In this document: one piece after another, positions 41,984 to 50,746 of the stretch
Position numbering within the stretch: the stretch's first letter is position 1
How the letters are laid out: the number at the start of each line of letters is the position of its first letter
Assembly: GCF_003815655.1 (NCBI RefSeq)
Contig: NZ_CP033917.1
Coordinates: forward strand, 2,852,001-2,916,000
Source of the DNA: Chryseobacterium sp. G0201
Lineage (GTDB): Bacteria > Bacteroidota > Bacteroidia > Flavobacteriales > Weeksellaceae
DNA: 64,000 nt
Direction: 5' to 3'
Program-made: the position numbers and the translations under genes
The notes under the pieces: model-generated
Databases searched by the model: none
Told to the model about the DNA's origin: nothing
The model's input: the letters and a program-made list of their open reading frames with translations, nothing else

Positions 41984-43234
41984 ATGGAAAAAGCTGTTCT
42001 TATTACTATTGGTGACGAGATTCTTTCGGGAAATACCGTTGATACCAATTCTAATTTTATTGCTACTGAACTTAAAAATATAGGTGTAAAAGTTTTACAA
42101 ATTTTCACCATTTCGGACGAGATTGAAACCATCAAAAATACATTAAAAGATGCTTTTGAAATTGGAGATCTTGTCATTACAACCGGCGGTCTGGGGCCAA
42201 CCAGAGATGATAAAACCAAAAAAGCACTTGCCGAATATTTCAATGATGAAATTGAATTGGATGAGGTTACTTTTGAGCATTTGAGAAAGTATATGGAAAA
42301 ACGTGGCCGTCTGGAAATTCTGGAAAGAAACCGCGAACAAGCCTTTGTTCCTACAAAATCTACGGTTTTTCAAAATAATTTCGGAACCGCACCTTGCATG
42401 ATGATGGAGCAGGATGGGAAATTATGTTTCAGCCTTCCTGGCGTTCCTTATGAAGTAAAACCTTTGATTAAAGATCAGATTGTTCCTTATTTAAAAGAAA
42501 AATATAGTCTTAATTATATCACCACAAGAATTATTTCCGTAGTTGGAATTCCTGAAAGTATTTTAGCAGATATCGTTGAAGATTGGGAACTTGCCCTTCC
42601 TGAAAACTTGGCGTTATCCTATCTTCCGATCGGAACCAGAGTAAAGTTAAGACTGACTGCCACAGGAGAAAATGAAGTGTATTTGCAGCAACAATTAGAA
42701 GAAGAAATTCAAAAATTACTTCCTTTAATTAAAGATAATGTAATCGCCACGACGGAGGATAAAATTGAAAAAATTCTCGGTGAACTTTTAATTGAAAGAA
42801 AATTAACGATTTCAACGGCTGAAAGCTGTACAGGAGGAGAATTGGCTAAAATGATCACTTCAAATTCCGGAAGTTCAAAATATTTTCTGGGCGGAATTAT
42901 TCCTTATGCCACAGAAAAGAAAATTGAGATTTTAAAGGTTAAAAAAGAAACGGTTGACGAATTCACTGTTGTAAGCGAACAGGTTGCTCAGGAAATGGCA
43001 AAAGGGTGTCAGAAATTATTTGACACAAATATTTCTCTGTCGACAACCGGAGTTGCAGGCCCCGGAAAAGGTGAGGATGGTAAAGATATTGGGACGGTTT
43101 TCTATTCTATCAGGGTGAATGATAAAGAGCTTAGTTCAAAATTATACATGCCACATCTAGAAAGGTCGGATTTTATGAATTTTGTATCACAGAAAATTCT
43201 GCAGGATTTGGTGGGAATTTTAATTTCAGAATAA
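41984..43234 (+). CDS. cinA: CinA family protein (nicotinamide-nucleotide amidase-like)
   Basis: A 416-residue cytoplasmic protein; ATG 41984 is chosen because MEKAVLITIGDEILSG is the family start. The N-terminal MoCF-like domain (about 1-165) has TTGGLGPTRDD. The C-terminal CinA/PncC domain (about 255-412) has STAESCTGGELA, with the Ser nucleophile region, and TGVAGPGKGEDGK. Members deamidate NMN and hydrolyse ADP-ribose in pyridine-nucleotide recycling. It is single and is followed by the M13 peptidase gene. Confidence 0.93.
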   Translation: MEKAVLITIGDEILSGNTVDTNSNFIATELKNIGVKVLQIFTISDEIETIKNTLKDAFEIGDLVITTGGLGPTRDDKTKKALAEYFNDEIELDEVTFEHLRKYMEKRGRLEILERNREQAFVPTKSTVFQNNFGTAPCMMMEQDGKLCFSLPGVPYEVKPLIKDQIVPYLKEKYSLNYITTRIISVVGIPESILADIVEDWELALPENLALSYLPIGTRVKLRLTATGENEVYLQQQLEEEIQKLLPLIKDNVIATTEDKIEKILGELLIERKLTISTAESCTGGELAKMITSNSGSSKYFLGGIIPYATEKKIEILKVKKETVDEFTVVSEQVAQEMAKGCQKLFDTNISLSTTGVAGPGKGEDGKDIGTVFYSIRVNDKELSSKLYMPHLERSDFMNFVSQKILQDLVGILISE

Positions 43235-43348
43235 ATTTTAATAGTAAAAGTTACTGATAATCAATATTAAATGATCTATTTTAAAAAATAGAAATTTCCA
43301 GTAACGAATTGTAGAAAAAACATACTTATTGTATAAATTGTTATTATA

Positions 43349-45406
43349 ATGAAAAAATTAACGCTTTCTTTGTTTTTACTAGCAGGAGTTTGCTCACTAA
43401 ATACAGTGAGTGCACAGACTAAAGCTACTAAAACAGCAGTGAATACAGCAGATAAAGGTTTAGACCTTAGTTTGATGGATACATCTGTACGTCCACAAGA
43501 CGACTTCTATAACTATGTAAGCGGAACTTGGATGAAAACTGCCAAGATCCCTTCTGACAAACCTACTTGGGGTAGTTTCAACAAATTGGCTGATGATACG
43601 GATAATCACTCAATGACGATCTTGAACTCTCTTTTAAAAGACAAATTTGCTGACGGAAGCGAAGGTAAAAAAATCCAGGATTTGTACGCAACGTATATGA
43701 ACATGGATAAGAGAAATGCAGACGGAATCAAGCCTATTCAGGAAAACATCAATAAAATTGATGCGATCAAAAATCTTGCAGACCTTCAAAACTACTTTAT
43801 TTCTGTAACGAAAGACGGAGAAAATACATTATACGGATGGGGAATTGATGCAGACTTGAAAGATTCTAAAATGAATGCTGTTTATTTAGGTAACGCTTCT
43901 TTAGGATTGGGAAGAGATTATTACCAAAAAGTAAACGAAAAAAATACAGAAGCTCTTGCTGAGTACACAAAGTACGTAGCTTCTATGTTGAAAGAATTAG
44001 GATACAAAAATGCTGATGCTGCTGCAAAAGGAATCGTTGATTATGAAAAAAGCATTGCTAAAACATATTTAACGAACGAGCAGAGCCGTGATAACACGCT
44101 TCAGTACAACCCAAGAACAATGGCTGAGCTTTCAACATTGGTAAAAGGTGTTGATATTCCTGCTTACCTTAAAAAAGTTGGAGTAACTACAGATAAAGTA
44201 ATCATCGGAGAGATCGGATATTACAAAAACTTCGATCAGTTGGTAAATGCTAAAAATCTTCCTGTAATTAAGGATTATTTGAAGTTCCACATGATCCACG
44301 GAAGTGCTTCTTATCTTAGCGAAAAACTAGGAGATACAAGATTTGCTTTCTATGGTAAATATCTAAGAGGCCAACAAGAGCAAAGAGCGCTTAACAAAAG
44401 AGGATATGAGTTAATCAACGGTTCTCTTGGTGAAGCTTTCGGTAAATTATATGTTGAGAAATATTTCCCTGCTGAAGCTAAAGCTCAGATGGTTGAATTG
44501 ATCGATTATTTAAAGAAAAGTTTTGCAGTTCACATCAATGGTTTAACTTGGATGTCTGCTACAACGAAGGTTAAAGCAATGGAGAAACTTAATAAGTTTA
44601 CTGTAAAAGTTGCTTACCCTGACAAATGGAAGGATTATTCTAAATTAGAGATCGTTCCTGAATCTAAAGGTGGAAATCTATATTCAAACCTTCAAAACCT
44701 TTCAGAATGGCAGTACAACAAAGATTTAGCTAAAATCGGAAAACCGGTTGACAAATCAGAATGGGGAATGACTCCACAGACTGTAAATGCTTACTACAAC
44801 CCGGTAAACAACGAGATCGTATTCCCTGCAGCTATTCTTCAGCCACCGTTCTTCAACCCACAAGCTGATGCTGCCGTAAACTTCGGTGGAATTGGTGCAG
44901 TTATCGGTCACGAAATGAGCCACGGATTTGATGATTCAGGTGCGCAATTCGACGCAGATGGTAACTTGGTGGACTGGTGGACTCCGGCAGACAAGGCTAA
45001 CTTCGAAAAAGCGACTAAAGCTCTTGCTTCTCAATATGACAAGTATGAGCCTGTAAAAGGGACTTTCGTTAACGGTACTTTCACAAACGGTGAAAACATC
45101 GCTGACTTAGGTGGAGTAAACATCGCTTACGATGCATTACAAATGTACTTGAAAGATAAAGGAAATCCTGGATCAATCAGTGGATTTACACAAGATCAGA
45201 GATTCTTCTTAAGCTGGGCAACCGTTTGGAGAACGTTATCAAGTGAGAAATACATGGTGAACCAAGTGAAAACAGACCCACACTCTCCTGGATATTTCAG
45301 AAGTTTCGGTCCGCTTATTAACGTTGATGCTTTCTACAAAGCATTTGACGTAAAAGCTGGAGACAAATTATACAAAGCTCCTGCAGACAGAATCAAAATC
45401 TGGTAA
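43349..45406 (+). CDS. M13 family metallopeptidase, secreted
   Basis: A 685-residue zinc peptidase of the neprilysin/PepO family with a signal peptide (about 1-22, ending VSAQ). The zinc site is H521-EMS-H525 (VIGHEMSHGFDDSG) with the third ligand E582 in ENIADLGG. NAYYNP and the terminal DRIKIW motif of M13 enzymes are present. It degrades peptides in the periplasm or outside the cell. It is the first of two tandem paralogues; this copy has a cleavable signal, the next a lipobox. A terminator separates them. Confidence 0.94.
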   Translation: MKKLTLSLFLLAGVCSLNTVSAQTKATKTAVNTADKGLDLSLMDTSVRPQDDFYNYVSGTWMKTAKIPSDKPTWGSFNKLADDTDNHSMTILNSLLKDKFADGSEGKKIQDLYATYMNMDKRNADGIKPIQENINKIDAIKNLADLQNYFISVTKDGENTLYGWGIDADLKDSKMNAVYLGNASLGLGRDYYQKVNEKNTEALAEYTKYVASMLKELGYKNADAAAKGIVDYEKSIAKTYLTNEQSRDNTLQYNPRTMAELSTLVKGVDIPAYLKKVGVTTDKVIIGEIGYYKNFDQLVNAKNLPVIKDYLKFHMIHGSASYLSEKLGDTRFAFYGKYLRGQQEQRALNKRGYELINGSLGEAFGKLYVEKYFPAEAKAQMVELIDYLKKSFAVHINGLTWMSATTKVKAMEKLNKFTVKVAYPDKWKDYSKLEIVPESKGGNLYSNLQNLSEWQYNKDLAKIGKPVDKSEWGMTPQTVNAYYNPVNNEIVFPAAILQPPFFNPQADAAVNFGGIGAVIGHEMSHGFDDSGAQFDADGNLVDWWTPADKANFEKATKALASQYDKYEPVKGTFVNGTFTNGENIADLGGVNIAYDALQMYLKDKGNPGSISGFTQDQRFFLSWATVWRTLSSEKYMVNQVKTDPHSPGYFRSFGPLINVDAFYKAFDVKAGDKLYKAPADRIKIW

Positions 45407-45426
45407 TAATCAGATCATAATATTAC

Positions 45427-45454
45427 AAACCGTTCAGAAATGAGCGGTTTTTTT
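45427..45454 (+). terminator. Terminator of the first M13 gene
   Basis: A 10-bp stem (45427-45436 with 45441-45450, one G-T pair) closed by a GAAA tetraloop and followed by a T-run. Confidence 0.92.
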
Positions 45455-45458
45455 ATTG

Positions 45459-45488
45459 GTGGCTGAGGTTTTCGAAGCCACTATTATT
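45459..45488. repeat. Short palindromic repeat, GGTGACTGAGG family (copy 2)
   Basis: GGTGGCTGAGG...TTCGAAGCCAC, related to 34079-34108. Confidence 0.6.
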
Positions 45489-45497
45489 AATCAAGAG

Positions 45498-45591
45498 TCC
45501 TTCGACTCTGCTCAGGATGACATCTCTAAAAAAGCACTTTACAATAAGAGCAGATAGTATTAGGAATGTCATCCTGAGCGGAGTCGAAGGA
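45498..45591. repeat. Inverted repeat of the GTCATCCTGAGCGGAG type
   Basis: The arms 45498-45521 and 45568-45591 are 24 bases long and complementary with one mismatch, around a 46-base centre. A related single arm (GTCATGCTGAGTGGAGTCG...) lies at 50697-50723. Confidence 0.8.
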
Positions 45592-45620
45592 TCTCAACAT
45601 AATTAATAAACAGTTTTTTA

Positions 45621-45689
45621 ATCAATAGGAACGGGCTTTAGCCCATTTCCAACTTCAAAAATTTCAAAAAAGGCTTTAGCCAAAACTTA
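45621..45689. repeat. Twin CTTTAG palindrome (copy 1)
   Basis: ATCAATAGGAACGGGCTTTA, then GCCC, and 30 bases later GGCTTTAGCCAAAACTTA. The same arrangement is found at 56925-56992. Confidence 0.75.
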
Positions 45690-45829
45690 AACTTGCACAC
45701 ATACACACTTTTTTACTTATAATCACAACTTATGACTAATAACTCAAGATCATTTATCAATTATGATTAATCATTTATAACTTAATTCGTATATTTGGTA
45801 AGTTTGTGTAAAATCAAAAATTATCTTTA

Positions 45830-47926
45830 ATGAAAAAGCTAAATATTGGGATACTTGCTCTTTCGGGTATCGTATTTTTAAATTCTTGTGGTACGGCAAA
45901 AACTGCCGAAACAAGTAAAAAAACAGAACCTCAAGTGGTTGCTGTAGAACCGGTGAAAGAACAAGCAAAAGAAGAGGGGATCAACTTATCTTATATGGAT
46001 AAAAGTGTGCGTCCACAGGATGATTTTTTTAGCTACGTTAACGGAAATTGGGTGAAAACCACTCAAATTCCTTCTGATAAAGCGAGCTGGGGATCTTTCA
46101 ATGCGTTGAGAGAAAATGTGGATGATGCTTCTTTGGATATTTTAAACAAAATCTTATCTGAAAAATATGAATCAGGCTCTGAAGGTCAGAAAATTCAGAA
46201 TCTGTATGCATCTTTCATGGATACAGCGAAAAGAAATGCTGACGGACTGGCTCCGATCAAAGGAGACTTAGCAAAGATCGATGCCATCAAAAATATTAAT
46301 GATCTTCAGAAATATTTGTTGGATGCTACAAAATTGAGCGACAATTCTTTCTACGGATGGAGAGTAGGCGCAGATATGAAGAATTCTACGATGAATGCGG
46401 TATATCTTGGCGGTCCCGATCTTGGTTTGGGAAGAGATTATTATCAAAAAGTAAACGAAGCCAACACGAAAACGTTAGCTGAATATCAAGTGTATGTTGG
46501 AAAATTATTCGGAGTTTTAGGATATAAAAATTCTGATGCAGCTGCAAAAAATGTAGTTGATTTCGAAAAGCAATTGGCCAATTATCTATTGACTCTTGAG
46601 CAAAACAGAGATGCTAATTTAAGATATAACCCTAAAAATGTATCTGAATTATCAGGTTTGGTTAAAAATATTAACCTCGCTAAATATTTAACGGATGCCG
46701 GAGTAAAAACCGACAAAGTAATCGTGGGTGAATTGAAATATTACCAGAATATGGATCAGTTCATGACGCAGAAAAACCTTCCGTTATTGAAAGATTACTT
46801 GAAATATCATATTATTAATGGAAATGCTTCTAATTTAGATGAAAACTTAGAACAAATCCGTTTTGATTTCTATTCAAAATATCTTCAGGGTCAAAAAGAG
46901 CAGCGTCCGATGAACAAAAGAGGGTTAGCTCTTGTAAATGGCGTGCTTGGTGAGGCTTTTGGTAAATTGTATGTTGAAAAATATTTCACGCCTGAAGCAA
47001 AAGCTCAGATGGAGACTTATATTGATTACATTTTAAAATCATTTAAGACTCACATCAATGATATGGATTGGATGTCTCCTGAAACAAAAGTAAAAGCTCA
47101 GGAAAAATTATCCAAATTCACGGTAAAGATCGCTTATCCGGATAAATGGAAAGATTATACATTATTAAAGGTAGAATCTCCTAAAGCGGGAGCAACTCTA
47201 TATTCTAATCTTCAAAATGTTGCTGAATGGCAATATCAGAAAAGTTTAGACAAAGTAGGAAAGCCTGTTGACAAAACAGAATGGGGAATGACTCCGCAGA
47301 CGGTAAATGCTTACTACAGCGGTTCAAATAACGAGATTGTATTCCCTGCAGCAATCCTTCAACCTCCTTTTTACAATCCAAAAGCTGATGCAGCTGTAAA
47401 CTTCGGTGGAATTGGAGCGGTTATCGGTCACGAAATCTCTCACGGATTCGATGACAGCGGTTCTCGTTTTGACGGCGATGGAAACCTAAATAATTGGTGG
47501 ACAGATACCGACCGTAAAAACTTTGACGCTAAAGTGGGTCAGTTGGCAGCACAATACAGCGCTTACGAACCCGTAAAAGGAAGTTTTGTGAACGGAAAAT
47601 TCACAAGCGGTGAAAATATCGGTGATTTGGGTGGAGTAGCAGTGGCTTACGATGCCCTTCAAATGTACCTTAAAGACAAAGGAAATCCGGGATTAATCAG
47701 CGGATTTACACAAGATCAGAGATTCTTCATGAGCTGGGCAACAGTTTGGAGAACAAAAGCTACTGATCAGTATATGACGAATCAGGTTAAAACAGATCCG
47801 CACTCGCCTGGAGTTTTCAGAGCATTCGGGCCTTTGGTTAATCAGGATTCTTTCATCAAAGCTTTCGATATTAAGCCTGGAGACAAAATGTATAAAGCTC
47901 CTCAGGACAGAATAAAAATTTGGTAA
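45830..47926 (+). CDS. M13 family metallopeptidase, lipoprotein
   Basis: A 698-residue paralogue of the preceding peptidase, very similar over the catalytic half: H534-EIS-H538 (VIGHEISHGFDDSG), third zinc ligand E595 in ENIGDLGG, and the DRIKIW end. It has a lipobox (FLNSC, Cys20) in place of a cleavable signal peptide, plus a short Lys/Glu linker, so it is membrane-tethered. It has its own -7 box (45790-45797) and terminator, so the tandem copies can be regulated apart. Confidence 0.94.
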   Translation: MKKLNIGILALSGIVFLNSCGTAKTAETSKKTEPQVVAVEPVKEQAKEEGINLSYMDKSVRPQDDFFSYVNGNWVKTTQIPSDKASWGSFNALRENVDDASLDILNKILSEKYESGSEGQKIQNLYASFMDTAKRNADGLAPIKGDLAKIDAIKNINDLQKYLLDATKLSDNSFYGWRVGADMKNSTMNAVYLGGPDLGLGRDYYQKVNEANTKTLAEYQVYVGKLFGVLGYKNSDAAAKNVVDFEKQLANYLLTLEQNRDANLRYNPKNVSELSGLVKNINLAKYLTDAGVKTDKVIVGELKYYQNMDQFMTQKNLPLLKDYLKYHIINGNASNLDENLEQIRFDFYSKYLQGQKEQRPMNKRGLALVNGVLGEAFGKLYVEKYFTPEAKAQMETYIDYILKSFKTHINDMDWMSPETKVKAQEKLSKFTVKIAYPDKWKDYTLLKVESPKAGATLYSNLQNVAEWQYQKSLDKVGKPVDKTEWGMTPQTVNAYYSGSNNEIVFPAAILQPPFYNPKADAAVNFGGIGAVIGHEISHGFDDSGSRFDGDGNLNNWWTDTDRKNFDAKVGQLAAQYSAYEPVKGSFVNGKFTSGENIGDLGGVAVAYDALQMYLKDKGNPGLISGFTQDQRFFMSWATVWRTKATDQYMTNQVKTDPHSPGVFRAFGPLVNQDSFIKAFDIKPGDKMYKAPQDRIKIW

Positions 47927-47950
47927 CATAGCCAAAAATTGTTAGAAAAG

Positions 47951-47981
47951 AAAAACGTATCAGAAATGATGCGTTTTTTTA
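47951..47981 (+). terminator. Terminator of the second M13 gene
   Basis: A 12-bp stem (47951-47962 with 47967-47978, one G-T pair), GAAA tetraloop and T-run: the same design as at 45427. Confidence 0.92.
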
Positions 47982-48183
47982 TTTATTTTTCATAGTTTAG
48001 TGACATCGTAAAATCGTAACTTTAGGTTATAAATAATACGTATAATTAAATATTTCAAGAAAAATCTTAACAAAATTTTGTATGTTACAGTTTTTTTTTA
48101 AATTTAAACATTGGATTGGTAAGTTATTTGATGAAGATAAAACCAATTCACACCAAAATCTAAAATCTCAAAATAATAATAAT

Positions 48184-48630
48184 ATGGCAATGTTTAATTA
48201 TGGTGTTGGCGGCAACGAGGTAAAAGTAGACGCTAATGAAGCTATTCAGGAAATACAGGAGAATAAGTCGCTGATTGTGAGTCAGCTTACAACCGACGAA
48301 TCTTACGTACCTGAAATTGTAACAGGATTAAAGACTGTGGATGATGTCTTCAAACATTTCCAACCTTCTGTTTCTGTACAGCACGAAACACAGGACGGCA
48401 GTGTGGTAGAAGAAGAATTCCGTTTTCAAAATCTTGCGGACTTCACTCCCAAAAATCTTACTCAGAAATCAAATTACTTACAAGAACTTAGCATGGAACA
48501 GGAGCAATACAATAAAATTGTCCGTCAGCTGAAAACAAATAAGATTCTGCGTAATATGCTGGAAAACGATCAGACAAGAGCTGCGTTTGTGGAAGTATTG
48601 AAAGAAGTGGCACAAGAACTTGAAAAATAA
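48184..48630 (+). CDS. tssB: Type VI secretion sheath small subunit, Bacteroidota type
   Basis: A 148-residue protein starting MAMFNYGVGGNEVKVDANEA; I chose ATG 48184 because this is where the family begins. The frame continues to an ATG at 48082, which would add 34 low-complexity residues. Marks of TssB are LKTVDDVFKHFQPSVSV and FQNLADFTPKNL. It pairs with TssC to form the contractile sheath of a T6SS subtype iii apparatus. tssC follows 21 bases later. No other T6SS gene is in the window. Confidence 0.82.
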   Translation: MAMFNYGVGGNEVKVDANEAIQEIQENKSLIVSQLTTDESYVPEIVTGLKTVDDVFKHFQPSVSVQHETQDGSVVEEEFRFQNLADFTPKNLTQKSNYLQELSMEQEQYNKIVRQLKTNKILRNMLENDQTRAAFVEVLKEVAQELEK

Positions 48631-48651
48631 TCTAAAGACTTTACATTAATC

Positions 48652-50016
48652 ATGGATAGCAAATTACAAGCGGCAGAAAACCAACAACAAGGTCAACAGC
48701 AACAACAGGGAGGTCAGCCGAAAGGTAACCCGATCGCCGAACTCAACAAAATTGGAGGTTTCGGATTTGTTGAATCAGTTGTGGATGGCATCGCCAACAT
48801 GAACCCTACAAGAAAAGCTAGGAAAGAAATTTTCCTTACCGATAATAATAAGACAGATGAAAGAAAAGAGTTGCTTCAGAAAATTAATCTTTGGGTTAAT
48901 CTTTTAGAAGGCAACGAATCTGCTGATAAAATGGCTGATACCTGCAAAACAAAAGCACTGCAGGCAGACCAGAGTTTAAAAACAAACTTAAAAAATACGC
49001 TGGACGCAGTTCGTCAACTGGAAGTAAACTACAGAACAGTCGCTCAGTTTTACAAAAATACAGAACTTGACAAAGTTGACAACGTAAGCATCGTTAATGC
49101 AACTTTAGAGCAGGTTTCAGATCTTGATAATCCGCTATTTATTGATGCGGTTTCCGAAGAATTTAAGAATTATTATGACCGTTTGGATCTTAGAGATAAC
49201 TATTCTATTTTGGCGATCCCGGGATATTTAGGATCAAATAAAGTGATCGAAAAATGGGCAAAGATCTGTAATGAAAACAAAGTAATGTTGGTTACGGATT
49301 TTGCTAATCTTGATAAGCCGGATGATGTGGTAGATTTATTCCATTCTGCGAATCTTACAGGGGGTGAATTACACAGAAGTAACGTAATTATGACGTGTAA
49401 CTGGCTTGTGGGCCGTGGAAGAGCTGAAGAAGTAGGTGAAGAGGAAAATGTAGAGCTTCCGCCGTCAACTTCATTGGCAGGAAAAATCCATAAAACATTG
49501 ATGTCTCAGGTTGCTGCCGGTAAAAAACACGGTAACATTAACGAGGTTGATGCTGTAAAATTCGAATTGAAGAAAAGTGAAATTTCTCAGCTTGAAAAAA
49601 TGGGATTGGTTCCTATGGTTAACGAATATGGTAAGATCATGGCTTTCTCTGCAAAAACATTGTTTACAGGAGATAACATCGGACTTCAAACATATTCTGT
49701 TGTTCGTGTATTCGATTATGTAACTAAAGTTTTATTGGATTTCTTAAACAGAAGAGCCTTCGAAAACTGGAATTCTAAAAATGAAGATGATCTTAGAAGA
49801 CAGATCGTTACATTCTTAGACGGTATCAAAGGTGCTGATAAATTGATCGAGAAGTTCAAGATCGTGCGTTTTGAGCAGGACAAAGTAAACAAAGACAGAG
49901 TATGGCTTGATATTCGTTTAACACCTTATTTTCCTACAAAAAGTTTCGTTATTAAATTAGACGGACACAAAGGAGATGATGGTAACGAATGGGAATCTCA
50001 ATATACTCAGGACTAG
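48652..50016 (+). CDS. tssC: Type VI secretion sheath large subunit (TssC, DUF5458 family)
   Basis: A 454-residue protein with a Gln/Gly-rich N-terminus (about 8-24) followed by the Bacteroidota TssC body: GGFGFVESVVDGIANMNPTR, ILAIPGYLGSNKVIEKWAKI, then YVTKVLLDFLNRRAFENWNS and a C-terminal WLDIRLTPYFPTKSFVIKL. It co-assembles with TssB into the sheath that drives the T6SS needle. It is followed by a strong terminator, so only tssB and tssC are in this transcript. Confidence 0.86.
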   Translation: MDSKLQAAENQQQGQQQQQGGQPKGNPIAELNKIGGFGFVESVVDGIANMNPTRKARKEIFLTDNNKTDERKELLQKINLWVNLLEGNESADKMADTCKTKALQADQSLKTNLKNTLDAVRQLEVNYRTVAQFYKNTELDKVDNVSIVNATLEQVSDLDNPLFIDAVSEEFKNYYDRLDLRDNYSILAIPGYLGSNKVIEKWAKICNENKVMLVTDFANLDKPDDVVDLFHSANLTGGELHRSNVIMTCNWLVGRGRAEEVGEEENVELPPSTSLAGKIHKTLMSQVAAGKKHGNINEVDAVKFELKKSEISQLEKMGLVPMVNEYGKIMAFSAKTLFTGDNIGLQTYSVVRVFDYVTKVLLDFLNRRAFENWNSKNEDDLRRQIVTFLDGIKGADKLIEKFKIVRFEQDKVNKDRVWLDIRLTPYFPTKSFVIKLDGHKGDDGNEWESQYTQD

Positions 50017-50037
50017 ACTAAATCAAATTTCTATACT

Positions 50038-50070
50038 AAAAAACCGATGCATTTTTTACATCGGTTTTTT
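50038..50070 (+). terminator. tssBC terminator
   Basis: AAACCGATG/CATCGGTTT (50041-50049 with 50059-50067), followed by T-run. Confidence 0.9.
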
Positions 50071-50095
50071 TCTACCAAATCACAAAATAAATAAT

Positions 50096-50554
50096 ATGAA
50101 AGGCAGGTCAATCTATCTTTTGCCGATTTTTCTTATGGTTTTTGCAATAAGCTGTGAAGATAAAAAACTTCAGGGTCCGGAGCATACAATAGATCTTTTT
50201 AAAGACCAGCGCCAGGAAGGCAAAGCGTATGTAATGAGCGCAGAGGAATCCAGCCAGGCGAGTGCTATGGTGATTGCGAGCTCAAATGTAAAGCTTGTTG
50301 ATAGCTATTCCGGACGTGGAAGACCTATTTTTATTTATAAAGTTAATTCCGGGGAAGTCATAAAAACAACAAGAGACTCCATAGTGAGCTTTCCTTTTCA
50401 GTTTCTTTCCAATCAAAAACTGGATTTGAAAAAAGATGCGATGTATGTTTATCTTCAAAAGCTTGAAGGCTACCGTTTTATCGCAAAAGATAAAAATCTT
50501 AGATATCAATGGTTAAAAGATGCTCCGGTTTATTCCGTAAAAGCTGATCAATAA
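50096..50554 (+). CDS. Lipoprotein of unknown function beside tssBC
   Basis: A 152-residue lipoprotein from ATG 50096 (lipobox FAISC). The frame runs back into tssC, but the signal peptide starts here. The body has no recognised domain: ...DLFKDQRQEGKAYVMSAEES near the start, and YVYLQKLEGYRFIAKDKN near the end. It lies 80 bases after tssC, beyond a terminator. T6SS-iii clusters include a lipoprotein component, so a structural role is conceivable, but nothing in the sequence proves it. Confidence 0.6.
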   Translation: MKGRSIYLLPIFLMVFAISCEDKKLQGPEHTIDLFKDQRQEGKAYVMSAEESSQASAMVIASSNVKLVDSYSGRGRPIFIYKVNSGEVIKTTRDSIVSFPFQFLSNQKLDLKKDAMYVYLQKLEGYRFIAKDKNLRYQWLKDAPVYSVKADQ

Positions 50555-50696
50555 AATTTTATCTTTGCAAATATTAAAAGATGCTTATAAGCTCTGTGTG
50601 AAGAAAAGTAGATTTTGAATTATAGATTTTAAATTTTGAATGTTTAATATTTAATATTCATCATTTATCAATTATAATTTATCAATTATTTTTTGT

Positions 50697-50723
50697 GTCA
50701 TGCTGAGTGGAGTCGAAGCATCT
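50697..50723. repeat. Single arm of the GTCATxCTGAG repeat
   Basis: GTCATGCTGAGTGGAGTCG..., related to the arms at 45498-45591. It lies in the mutY leader region. Confidence 0.65.
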
Positions 50724-50746
50724 AACAATAATGAAGAAGAAAACCT

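Larger units (their letters stand above)
45407..45829. other. Repeat-rich intergenic region between the M13 genes
   Basis: No gene. In order: terminator 45427-45454, short repeat 45459-45488, inverted repeat 45498-45591, CTTTAG palindromes 45621-45689, an AT-rich stretch 45749-45780 similar to 26886-26920 and 50656-50690, and a -7 box TATATTTG (45790-45797) for the second M13 gene. Confidence 0.8.

Noticed and set aside
48082..48183. 34-codon N-terminal extension of tssB
   Set aside because: The extension is low-complexity and the family start MAMFNYGVGG lies at 48184. A short leader peptide cannot be fully excluded.
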